The notes beneath the pieces were generated by a model that saw only the letters and a list, made by a program, of their open reading frames with translations, was not told where the DNA came from and made no database searches. From a candidate division KSB1 bacterium (GTDB taxonomy: Bacteria; Zhuqueibacterota; Zhuqueibacteria; Oleimicrobiales; Geothermoviventaceae), in contig JAPDPT010000015.1 of the NCBI GenBank assembly GCA_034506315.1, positions 1-59,465 on the forward strand: a DNA stretch of 59,465 nt, given 5' to 3'. This document shows, one piece after another, positions 50,729 through 58,463 of this stretch. The number at the start of each line of letters is the position of its first letter. Position 1 is the stretch's first letter. Both the position numbers and the translations under genes were made by a program.

Positions 50729-52819
50729 TTACGTTTGGGGAGAGACAGAGCTGACGGGCTTCGGGGAGAAGCGGGGGAGTTCGATCCAGAAGCGGCTGCC
50801 ACGGCCGGGGGCGGACTCGAATCCCACGCGTCCGCGCATTCGCTCCATGGCCCGGCGTACGATGGCTAGGCCCACCCCCGTCCCAGGATATTTCTCCGGT
50901 CCGTGCAGACGCTCGAATACGCGGAAGATCCTCTCCCCCTGATCCGGGGGAATACCGATGCCATTATCCTCGACCCAGATGCGCACAGTCTCCTCGCGCA
51001 ATTCCGAATAGATGCGTACCCGCGGCTTTCGCTCGGGGGCTACAAATTTCAGGGCGTTCGACAGGAGATTCCCCAACACCTGCACGAGAAGCCCCTCGTC
51101 GGCCAGCGCGGCGCCGAGGGGCGTTTTTACAAAGACGCGCGCCTTTCGGCCCTCGATCTCCCTCTCGTAGAGGCCCAGCACCTCCTGCATCACCTCGTCC
51201 AGCTCCACCTGCCGGATGCGCAGCCGTCGCGTGCCAAGCCGGCTGTACTCCAGTAGGTCGGAGATCAGAGCCTCCATCCGCTGGCTCGCTTCCAAGGAGC
51301 GACGGAGGTAAACCACGGAGTCCTCCGGGAGCACGGGGGCGGCCTCTTCAAGGACGGCCTGGGTGAAACCTTGGATGGCCCGCAGGGGAGCGCGGAGGTC
51401 GTGAGACACCGTGTAGACAAACGACTCCAGGTCCTCGTTCATTTCGAGAAGGGACCGGGTGGCGCGCTCCAGCCGAAGGTTGGTGGCGCGAAGGTCGTCC
51501 AGGAGGTTTAACAGGGCGGTGTTGAGGCGCTCCAGCTCGGCCGCCTTCTCTTCCAGCTCCGCGCTTCTTTCCCGAATTCGCTCCTCAAAGAGCCGCAGAC
51601 TCTCCCGCAGGGTTTCGCGCATCCGGGCGTATTGCATCCCCAGAGCGAGGGGCTCGACAGCCTGCCGCGCCAGGTCCAGTCCCTCTCCGGACAGCACCCC
51701 TTCCCTGGCCGAGACCAGAACGAGGCTTCCGACCAACTCCTCCTCGCTCAGAAGGGGGGCGCAGAACACGCTCCTCCACCCCTTCTCACGAGCGGAGATC
51801 AGCCATTCCGGAATGGCGGCGGCAGTCCGCAGGTCGGAGATCACGAACGGGTGCCGGTCCCGTAGGGCATTCACCCACCAGCGAGGGGGAACGGGCAAGG
51901 ATTCCACATCTCCCAGGTTGGCAACAACCTCGAAACGGCTTGCTTCGGCGTTGTACGAGATCACGCCTCCAGCTCCGATGGGCAGAATCCCGGCCAGCGA
52001 GCGGAGCACCGAGCTGGCTACGTCCTTTTCGGAACGGGCGAAAAGAGCAGACCGCACCACGCTCTGGAAAGCAGCCAGCCTCCGCGCCGCTTGCTCCACC
52101 TGCCGCCCCAGAGCCTCCGTTTCGGACAGGTCACGCAGGAAGAGGATTACCTTGCTCCCTGCTGCCGTAGGCAGAAGTCTTGCCCACAGCTCTACGGGCG
52201 TCGGGGTTCCATCGGCGCGCAGCACAACGCCCCGGCGCGGCTTGGCCAGAGAGCGCCTGCCTCGAGTCACCCACTCGGCGACCGCAGCGCCCTGTTCCGT
52301 GCCGAGGACTTGCTCCAGGGAGAGCCCTGCCAGTCTTTCCCCGTGACCGCCGGCCAACAGGTCTGCCGCCGCCGCGTTGACCACCTGAACCCGCTGTTCT
52401 TCCAGGACCAAAGCCGGTAGAGGGACGGCGTCCAGGATCGTGTGGAGCAGCCTTGGCTCTTCCCAGACACGCTGGCGCGCCGTAGCTTCGTCTGTGACGT
52501 CCGAGAGGCGGATGGACAAGGTGGTCTTGCCCTCGCGCAGCACCCCGGAGAGCTCGGCCTCCAGCACGCGCCCCTCACCCTTGACTCGGACGGTGCGAAA
52601 CCTCAGGCGTCGCGAGCTGGTCTCGCCCCGCAGCACGGCTTTGATGGCCGCACGCAGCCGGTCCCGGTCCGTGAGATCGACGCGCTCGAGGAGGCCCTCC
52701 AGAGTGGCTTCCGGTGGCCTTTCCGGAGTCCATCCCAGGAGCCGACCCGCTTTCTCGCTGACAAGAACCTCGCCGGTGGCCGTGAGGGTGACCGTTGCGT
52801 TTTCACCTGCTCCCGTCAT
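50729..52819 (-). CDS. Sensor histidine kinase (PAS-PAS-GAF-HisKA-HATPase)
   Basis: This 696-residue soluble kinase has two N-terminal PAS-like regions (TATGEVLVSEKAGRLLGWTPE and LHTILDAVPLPALVLEEQRVQVVNAAAADLLAGG). A GAF domain (about 260-400) contains GVISYNAEASRFEVVANLGDV and SVFCAPLLSEEELVGSLVLVSAREG. A coiled-coil follows (EERIRERSAELEEKAAELERLNTALLNLLDDLRATNLRLERATRSLLEMNEDLE). The H-box FVYTVSHDLRAPLRAIQGFTQ has H473. The HATPase has NLLSNALKF and the G-box DNGIGIPPDQGERIFRVFERL. The start at 52819 has GGAGAG close upstream. It lies 183 nt after the PAS-protein gene; no promoter was recognised in that gap. Confidence 0.93.
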   Translation of the reverse strand: MTGAGENATVTLTATGEVLVSEKAGRLLGWTPERPPEATLEGLLERVDLTDRDRLRAAIKAVLRGETSSRRLRFRTVRVKGEGRVLEAELSGVLREGKTTLSIRLSDVTDEATARQRVWEEPRLLHTILDAVPLPALVLEEQRVQVVNAAAADLLAGGHGERLAGLSLEQVLGTEQGAAVAEWVTRGRRSLAKPRRGVVLRADGTPTPVELWARLLPTAAGSKVILFLRDLSETEALGRQVEQAARRLAAFQSVVRSALFARSEKDVASSVLRSLAGILPIGAGGVISYNAEASRFEVVANLGDVESLPVPPRWWVNALRDRHPFVISDLRTAAAIPEWLISAREKGWRSVFCAPLLSEEELVGSLVLVSAREGVLSGEGLDLARQAVEPLALGMQYARMRETLRESLRLFEERIRERSAELEEKAAELERLNTALLNLLDDLRATNLRLERATRSLLEMNEDLESFVYTVSHDLRAPLRAIQGFTQAVLEEAAPVLPEDSVVYLRRSLEASQRMEALISDLLEYSRLGTRRLRIRQVELDEVMQEVLGLYEREIEGRKARVFVKTPLGAALADEGLLVQVLGNLLSNALKFVAPERKPRVRIYSELREETVRIWVEDNGIGIPPDQGERIFRVFERLHGPEKYPGTGVGLAIVRRAMERMRGRVGFESAPGRGSRFWIELPRFSPKPVSSVSPQT

Positions 52820-53002
52820 CTCTCCAAAGCGCACTCCTGTTGGAGACCAGCTCCGAGGGCTTTTTCGCTGCGTGCGTCCCTGGGACCTTGAGGATCCGCG
52901 CTGCCCGGAGCTGCGGTAACGCTCAACAGAACCCAAATCTTCGCCCCTCGCCGCGGTACGGGTGGATGCTTAGCAGGCTCCGAGACAATCCCTTCCGTCC
53001 TT

Positions 53003-53938
53003 TCACGGCTCCTCCGTTTCCTCGCCGGCCAGAGGGTCGTCGGCCAGGGGCACAAGTCCCGCCTCTTGCAGCTGACGCCGCAGCGCCCGGATGACATCTT
53101 TCAGCTCAGCCATGCGAATCTCCCGTCCCGTCATCAGGCGGAGTAGGCGGCGTTGCTGCTCGTATCGGGCCTGGAGTTCGGCCTCCAGTCGCTTGCGCTC
53201 GCTGATGTCCACTACCATGCCCACAAATCCCCGCAGGGTGCGATCGGCGTCGCGCACCCCGGCGGGGGCGACCAGCGCGCTGAAGCGAGAGCCGTCCTTC
53301 CGCAAGAGCTCCAGCTCGATGAGGTCCGCCCATTCCTTGCCGGCCCCCCGGCTGGCCAAACGCTGGGCCACCAGCTCGCGGAACTCGGGGGCGACCACGT
53401 CCAGGAGGTGCAGCCTCCCTACAATCTCGGCGGGCTCGGCGCCGTACATCTGCGCCACACGGCGATTGACGTAAAGGAATCGCCCCTCGGCGTCCGTCTC
53501 GTATACGCCGACCATCGGATTCTCAAGGATCTGCTCCATTCTCCCCGCCAGCTCGGCCAACTCCACGGAGAGCCGCCGGGCGCGCAAGAGGATCTCCACT
53601 CGTGCCGCCAGCTCCACCTTTGCGATAGGTGTGACGACAAGCTCGTCGACTGTCTTCCAGAGGTGGCGGGTCACCAGGCGAACGTCACGGCGCGAGCAGA
53701 TCAAGAGGTAGGGCAGGAAAACCGGTTCTTCCTGCCTTTTCCTTTCCCGGATCTCATTCTCGAGGGCGTCGAGGGCGCGAGCGTCCAAGATACCCAGGTC
53801 GAAAGGCACCTGCGGAAGCCCCGCGGCCTCTTCCACGCACACCTCGTACCGTTCTCCCAGCCACTCCCGGAGGAGCCGGCGGTTCTCGGCGTGTTCCACA
53901 AGGACGAGTACGCGCTCCACCTTCACCTTCCCCACCAT
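53003..53938 (-). CDS. Pseudo-receiver plus PAS protein
   Basis: This 311-residue protein has an N-terminal receiver-like fold (VERVLVLVEHAENRRLLREWLGERYEVCV, FDLGILDARAL with D52). The residues that should complete the active site are altered: a single acidic residue near strand 1, and VVTPIAK where receivers have KP (T103). A PAS domain follows (about 130-260: MEQILENPMVGVYETDAEGRFLYVNRRVAQMYGAEPAEIVGRL to FVGMVVDISERKRLEAEL) and then a coiled-coil tail with acidic end. There is no kinase or output domain. It lies 17 nt after the response regulator gene. The start is uncertain; GTG codons inside the first codons have better AAGG-type sites. It probably relays signals between the KaiC-like protein and the histidine kinase. 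Confidence 0.75.
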   Translation of the reverse strand: MVGKVKVERVLVLVEHAENRRLLREWLGERYEVCVEEAAGLPQVPFDLGILDARALDALENEIRERKRQEEPVFLPYLLICSRRDVRLVTRHLWKTVDELVVTPIAKVELAARVEILLRARRLSVELAELAGRMEQILENPMVGVYETDAEGRFLYVNRRVAQMYGAEPAEIVGRLHLLDVVAPEFRELVAQRLASRGAGKEWADLIELELLRKDGSRFSALVAPAGVRDADRTLRGFVGMVVDISERKRLEAELQARYEQQRRLLRLMTGREIRMAELKDVIRALRRQLQEAGLVPLADDPLAGEETEEP

Positions 53939-53955
53939 CCAGCGAGAACGGTTCG

Positions 53956-54318
53956 TCAATTGCCCAGGAGCCCCCGCACGATGCCTACGAGCTCGCGCAC
54001 CGTGAGGGGCTTCACCAGTACGCCCCGCGCACCCCGAGCGGACCCTTCCTGGGAGACCTCGGGGGAGAAACGCGGCGAAATGACGACGAAGGGTATGGAC
54101 CGCTCCCGCAGTTCCTCGCACACTGCCCACACATCTCGGCCGAGCCCGGCCAGATCGATGAGGGCCAAGCTTATCTTGTGTTCGGCGATGCGCTGCCGCA
54201 TCTCCTCGACCGAGGAGGCGCCAAGAGCTTCCAAGTTCTCCTTCTGCAACACCTCGCGCATAAGCTCGAAATTGCGCCGATTGCGATCGACGACGAGTAC
54301 GATTTCAGACGAAGGCAT
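53956..54318 (-). CDS. Response regulator receiver protein
   Basis: This 120-residue single-domain regulator has phosphoacceptor D55 (LALIDLAGLGRDVW), switch region VVISPRFSPE and K in VLVKPLTVREL. The N-terminal acidic pair is reduced to one Asp (VLVVDRNRR), so phosphorylation efficiency may differ. It lies 87 nt after the KaiC-like gene and 17 nt before the PAS protein gene, all in the same direction. Its cognate kinase is not proven, but the histidine kinase two genes further down is a candidate. Confidence 0.9.
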   Translation of the reverse strand: MPSSEIVLVVDRNRRNFELMREVLQKENLEALGASSVEEMRQRIAEHKISLALIDLAGLGRDVWAVCEELRERSIPFVVISPRFSPEVSQEGSARGARGVLVKPLTVRELVGIVRGLLGN

Positions 54319-54405
54319 CGCAGCCTCTCAATGTGGCATACCCTGCTGGGCCATCCTACTCCAGGAAACGCGCCGCCTCCTGGTCTGGGGAGGACACTGG
54401 CTTGC

Positions 54406-55857
54406 TCAAGCTGGCCTGGGCTTCCCGGGGTCCTGGAGCTCAGGGGTTCCCGTCAGAATACCGCGCAGGCCGTGGAGGGGTGGTCCTACTCGAACGCCCT
54501 GCTCAGTGATGGCGAACTCGCGCAGAGTCTTCTCAAAGTCGCTGTAGCGCATTTTCAGGACGCCGATTGCCCGCCTTAGCTCACCTCCGATCTCCAGATA
54601 CCGCAGGAAGATCACCGCGTCTCCCACGAAGCTCAACCCCAGCTCGCTCACCTGGAAATCGCCGGTGACGCGGGTTAGTTCGTCCACCACCAGCACCGTG
54701 ACCCCCATATTGGTGAGGTAGCGGCAGAGGGCGTGCAGATGGGCAGCCGGGTCCTCGCCGCGCATGGCCAGGCGGTAGGAGGCCATGCTGTCGATCATCA
54801 CTGTGCGGACGTCGCCCTCTTCGACATCATGCCGGACGATGCGTGCGAATTCGTCCGGCGTGTAGCGGAGAGGCTCAACGTACATCAGGCGCAACCTTCC
54901 GCCGTCCACCAGCTCCCGGAGGTGCAGGCCAACGGCCTCTCCGTGCGCTAACGCCGTCGTGGTATCTTCCTCGAAGAGGTAATGAGCCGCCCGCTCCCCG
55001 CGGCGAGCCGCTTCGGTCAGGAAGTGGAGACCGACGGTGGTTTTTCCCACCCCGGACGGACCGCTAATCAGGGTGACCGTGCCGCGAACGATCCCCCCTC
55101 CCAGCATCGCGTCCAGCTCCGGGATACCCGAAGAAACCCGCTCGTGTGCGAACTTCCGGCCGAAGGCTTCGGGGACCAGGCGAGGGAAAACCCGCATTCC
55201 CTGCTCGTCCAAACGGAAGCAGTGCCTTCCCGGCTCGAAGCTCGAACCCCGGAACTTGGTCACCTCCAAGGTGCGCTCTCTGCCCCGGAGCTCCAGATCA
55301 ATTACACCGTCGGCCAGAAACTGGAGGTCCGTGTCCGGGGCCTCAAGGCTGCCCTCCGACGTGAACAGCACCGTGGCCCCTTTCTCGATCAGGAAGCGCA
55401 GGAACGACAGGACCTGCTTGCGGTATTGGAAAGGATCGCGGGAAAAATAGCGAAGCTGGGTCATGGAATCGACAAAGACCCGCCGCGGTCCCACCCGATT
55501 CACCGTGTCGACAATGGTCTTCGTCGTAGGCTCAAGCTCCACCTCGGCGGGGGTAAAGATGTCGTACGATTCTACCTGGACAAAGTACTCGGGGGTAGGT
55601 GCCAGATCCAGGGTTTCCACGGGACCCAGGTCCAGCCCGAGGCGCGCTGCGTTGTGGCGCATCTGATCGACGGGCTCGCCCAGGCTAATGAGGAGCACCG
55701 GTTCCCCCGCATCGACGCCGGACCGCAGGAAGTACCAGCCAAGGGTAGTCTTGCCTGTGCCAGGGCCTCCCCGCACCAGGTAGGCGCGGCCCCGCAGAAA
55801 GCCACCGTGCAGTATCTCGTCCAGGCCTTCGATCCCCGACGATAGGCGTTCCTCCAT
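54406..55857 (-). CDS. KaiC-like double RecA-fold ATPase
   Basis: This 483-residue protein has two RecA/KaiC domains. Domain 1 begins RLSSGIEGLDEILHGGFLRGRAYLVRGGPGTGKTTLGWYF with Walker A at 30-38 and VFVDSMTQLRYF as Walker B. Domain 2 begins VSSGIPELDAMLGGGIVRGTVTLISGPSGVGKTTVGLHFL and has MIDSMASYRLAM. The two 'SSGIxxLDxxLxGGxxRG' blocks are the family hallmark. Cyanobacterial KaiC is a clock ATPase/kinase; most other members are signalling ATPases of unknown role. GGGAGG is 6 nt before ATG 55857. The promoter candidate lies at 56179-56207, giving a leader of about 315 nt. No KaiA or KaiB is seen. Confidence 0.93.
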   Translation of the reverse strand: MEERLSSGIEGLDEILHGGFLRGRAYLVRGGPGTGKTTLGWYFLRSGVDAGEPVLLISLGEPVDQMRHNAARLGLDLGPVETLDLAPTPEYFVQVESYDIFTPAEVELEPTTKTIVDTVNRVGPRRVFVDSMTQLRYFSRDPFQYRKQVLSFLRFLIEKGATVLFTSEGSLEAPDTDLQFLADGVIDLELRGRERTLEVTKFRGSSFEPGRHCFRLDEQGMRVFPRLVPEAFGRKFAHERVSSGIPELDAMLGGGIVRGTVTLISGPSGVGKTTVGLHFLTEAARRGERAAHYLFEEDTTTALAHGEAVGLHLRELVDGGRLRLMYVEPLRYTPDEFARIVRHDVEEGDVRTVMIDSMASYRLAMRGEDPAAHLHALCRYLTNMGVTVLVVDELTRVTGDFQVSELGLSFVGDAVIFLRYLEIGGELRRAIGVLKMRYSDFEKTLREFAITEQGVRVGPPLHGLRGILTGTPELQDPGKPRPA

Positions 55858-56178
55858 CCCTGACCTCCCGGGAGAAAAGTCCATTGCCCTTAGTTGAGAG
55901 CTCGGGAAGTGGCGGCCGTTGGAGAGGAGAGTTGTCGGTGGTGCGTCGGCGATTGCTGGCGGATCGTCGAAGGTCTTGAGGTGTCGGAGGAAGATGCGGA
56001 CCGCACATCCTGCAGCAGGCGGCAGCCGTACGCCCATCCCGGGCCCGGGTCGCTACCCTCCTGCCTTTCCCGGGCCGTTCGACAAGCTCGCCCCAGGGCA
56101 AGTCTTGGCTGCATGAGCCTGTTCCGCTCCTTCCCCGATCGCCAAGCTGGCGGCCGCACGCCTCTGCGGGACGGACCC

Positions 56179-56207
56179 AATCTACAAAATGCCAACGCAG
56201 AGTGCAA
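56179..56207 (-). promoter_or_regulatory. Promoter candidate for the KaiC-like operon
   Basis: On the minus strand TTGCAC, 17 nt, TAGATT, then GGG, with the same hexamers as at 2367-2395. It is about 315 nt from the likely start codon. Confidence 0.5.
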
Positions 56208-56252
56208 CGGGAGAAACCGGAGCGGGTAGGAGGTGCCCAAGCTTTGTTCGTC

Positions 56253-56282
56253 TTGACTGAGCCGCTGGAGAATCGCTACATT
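56253..56282 (+). promoter_or_regulatory. Promoter for the M49-like peptidase gene
   Basis: TTGACT, 18 nt, TACATT, then GG. The leader to the ATG at 56368 is about 80 nt. Confidence 0.65.
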
Positions 56283-56367
56283 GGCCAGGCCACGGAGAGT
56301 GGCTCTGGCCGGCCCCCGGAAATGGCCACGAGCACGAAGCGGCGAACCCTGTGGGCAGGAGAGCACA

Positions 56368-58023
56368 ATGCGGACAGCACCTTGCCTGGTCTTCTTGTTG
56401 CTGATCCTCGGGTGCGGAGTCCGAGAAAGCGGCCTCCGCGAGGAGACGCAGCATCTCCGCACTCAGCTGGCGAAATTTGCACCCGCCGAGATCGGCGTTG
56501 ACCTGAGCTACCTACGGCCGGCCCAGCGTCAGCTGCTCGAAAAATTGGTTCAGGCCGCGCGCTCCATGGACGAGATTTTCCTCCGTCAGGTCTACGCGTC
56601 GAACCCCGAGATCCGGGCCAGGCTTCAGAGATCTTCTTCCCCTCTGGATTCCTTGAGGCTACAGTACTTCCAGATCATGTTTGGTCCCTTTGACCGCCTG
56701 GACGAAGACCGCCCGTTCATCGGCGACCGACCGAAGCCCTTAGGGGCCAACTTCTACCCTGAGGAAATGACCAAAGAGGAGTTCCTCCGGTGGATTGAGC
56801 AGCACCCGGAGGATCGGGAGGCCATGGAGAGCAACTACACCGTGGTCCGCCGCCAGAACGGAAACCTCGTAGCCGTTCCCTACTCGACGGAGTACCGGCA
56901 GTTCCTGGAGCCCGCCGCCCAGTTGCTGGAGGAGGCCGCCGAGCTCGCCGAAAACGCCAGCCTCAAGCGCTACCTTCGGCTGCGGGCCGCTGCCTTCCGG
57001 ACCAACGACTACTTCGAGAGCGATCTGGCCTGGATGGATCTCGACGATCCCGACATCGAATTCGTGATCGGGCCGTACGAGGTCTACGAGGATCGCCTCT
57101 TCGGCTACAAAGCGGCCTTCGAGGCATTCGTGACCGTGATCGATCGCGAGGAGAGCGCCAAACTGTCCACGGTCAATCGCTACCTGGAGGAAATGGAGCG
57201 CAATCTGCCGCTCCCCGAGAGCCACAAGAATTTCCGGCGCGGGAAATCCTCCCCCATCCGCGTCGTCAACGAGATTTTCTCAGCCGGGGATACCAAGGCC
57301 GGGGTTCAGACGACCGCCTTCAACCTGCCCAATGATGAACGGGTGCGGGAGATCAAAGGGAGCAAGAAGGTCCTACTGAAGAACGTGGCGGAGGCCAAGT
57401 TCAAACACTGCTGGCGGCCCATTGCCGCACGCCTCGTAGCCGAGGATCAACTTCCCCTCACCCGGTTCGATGCCTATTTCCACCAGGTCCTGATGCACGA
57501 AGTTTCCCACGGGCTCGGGCCAGGCATCGTCCAGCTGCCAGACGGACGTACGACAACCGTCAGCAAGGAACTCAAGGAAACCTACCCCACTATTGAGGAG
57601 GCCAAGGCGGACGTACTGGCCATCTACAACACGATCTTCCTCGCCGACAGGGGGCTCTTCTCACCCGCGTTCCTCGATACCACCTTCGTCACCTATCTGG
57701 GTGGTATGTTCCGCTCCATTCGGTTCGGGGTGCAGGAAGCCCACGGCATGGCCAATCTGATCCAGTTCAACTACCTTCTCGAGAAGGGCGCCTTTGTCCA
57801 CGACCCTTCCACCGGCCGTTTCCGTGTGGAGCTGTCCAAGATGCGGCCGTCCATCCGGGACCTTGCGCATGAGCTGCTGATGATCGAGGCAACCCTCGAT
57901 TACCCCCGAGCTGTGGAGTTCATCGCTCGCTACGGACAGATGCCCGCGCTTCTGGCCGGCGCGCTGGAGCGTGTGGCGGACCTACCCGTCGACATCCGGC
58001 CCATCTATCGGTTGGATTTCTGA
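56368..58023 (+). CDS. M49-like (dipeptidyl-peptidase III family) zinc peptidase lipoprotein
   Basis: This 551-residue protein has a lipoprotein-like signal (CLVFLLLILGCGVRE). The zinc motif is H377-E-V-S-H381 in FHQVLMHEVSHGLGPG. EEAKAD at residues 410-415 provides the second-Glu block (E-E-x-x-A-D), as in DPP III (EECRAE). DPP III has HExxxH (HELLGH); this protein has the shorter HExxH spacing seen in more distant M49-like bacterial proteins. NFYPEEMTKEEFLRWIEQHPEDREA and TTAFNLPNDERVREIKGSKKVLLKN are further family blocks. It should be anchored in the envelope and cleave short peptides. AGGAG lies 7 nt before ATG 56368; the promoter is at 56253-56282. Confidence 0.88.
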   Translation: MRTAPCLVFLLLILGCGVRESGLREETQHLRTQLAKFAPAEIGVDLSYLRPAQRQLLEKLVQAARSMDEIFLRQVYASNPEIRARLQRSSSPLDSLRLQYFQIMFGPFDRLDEDRPFIGDRPKPLGANFYPEEMTKEEFLRWIEQHPEDREAMESNYTVVRRQNGNLVAVPYSTEYRQFLEPAAQLLEEAAELAENASLKRYLRLRAAAFRTNDYFESDLAWMDLDDPDIEFVIGPYEVYEDRLFGYKAAFEAFVTVIDREESAKLSTVNRYLEEMERNLPLPESHKNFRRGKSSPIRVVNEIFSAGDTKAGVQTTAFNLPNDERVREIKGSKKVLLKNVAEAKFKHCWRPIAARLVAEDQLPLTRFDAYFHQVLMHEVSHGLGPGIVQLPDGRTTTVSKELKETYPTIEEAKADVLAIYNTIFLADRGLFSPAFLDTTFVTYLGGMFRSIRFGVQEAHGMANLIQFNYLLEKGAFVHDPSTGRFRVELSKMRPSIRDLAHELLMIEATLDYPRAVEFIARYGQMPALLAGALERVADLPVDIRPIYRLDF

Positions 58024-58463
58024 GCATCGGGCGGTAGCTCCAGGCATTGATCGATCCGCAGCGCACCGAGGGGACGGCCACCCTGGGCACCTCCGTCTGG
58101 TCAGGGGGCCGGAGCGAGGGGCAGAAAGTCCGGGTATCGGCGCTCCAACAGGAAGGCAATCGGGACCTGGCCTTCCTGCACCGCCGGCTGTGCAGAGTGG
58201 GGAAAGGGGGCGAGAGGGGGCGGCGCGCCCCGATGCGCTCGTCGCCGCGCTGCGGGGATCCCCTGTAGATTGGACCAGCGACTGTCTCGTACGCTCCTGA
58301 TACGCCGTCCGGTCCACGAACAGCTCTCCGGGCCTGTACCCTCTGCGGAGGTTCCCACCGCGTTCCTCCCGATTCTCTGCACGCAGACGCCTCCGCTTCC
58401 TTTGACTCAGGTGCGGTACACCCCTTGCCCTCGGGAGGTCGCAAAGCAACGGGAGAAGCAGCC
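58024..58463. other. Intergenic region between the two peptidase genes
   Basis: About 440 nt with no gene I can support. GGGGATCCCC near 58256 and a TAGATT at 58266 are present, but no TTG lies at the right distance, so I do not call a promoter. No clear terminator is seen after the M49-like gene. Confidence 0.4.

Larger units (their letters stand above)
55858..56367. other. Divergent intergenic region upstream of the KaiC-like and M49-like genes
   Basis: About 510 nt with promoters in both directions and no convincing gene. The minus-strand leader of the KaiC-like gene (55858-56172) contains a short frame from about 56113, but its composition is not protein-like. I could not name a structured RNA. 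Confidence 0.5.

Noticed and set aside
55890..56116. Short minus-strand frame in the KaiC-like leader
   Set aside because: It has a weak ribosome binding site and Ser/Arg/Thr-rich composition without fold pattern; left as leader sequence.
58256..58271. GGGGATCCCC and TAGATT before the M6-type protease
   Set aside because: No TTG element at 20 nt upstream of TAGATT, so no promoter call; the palindrome is short.
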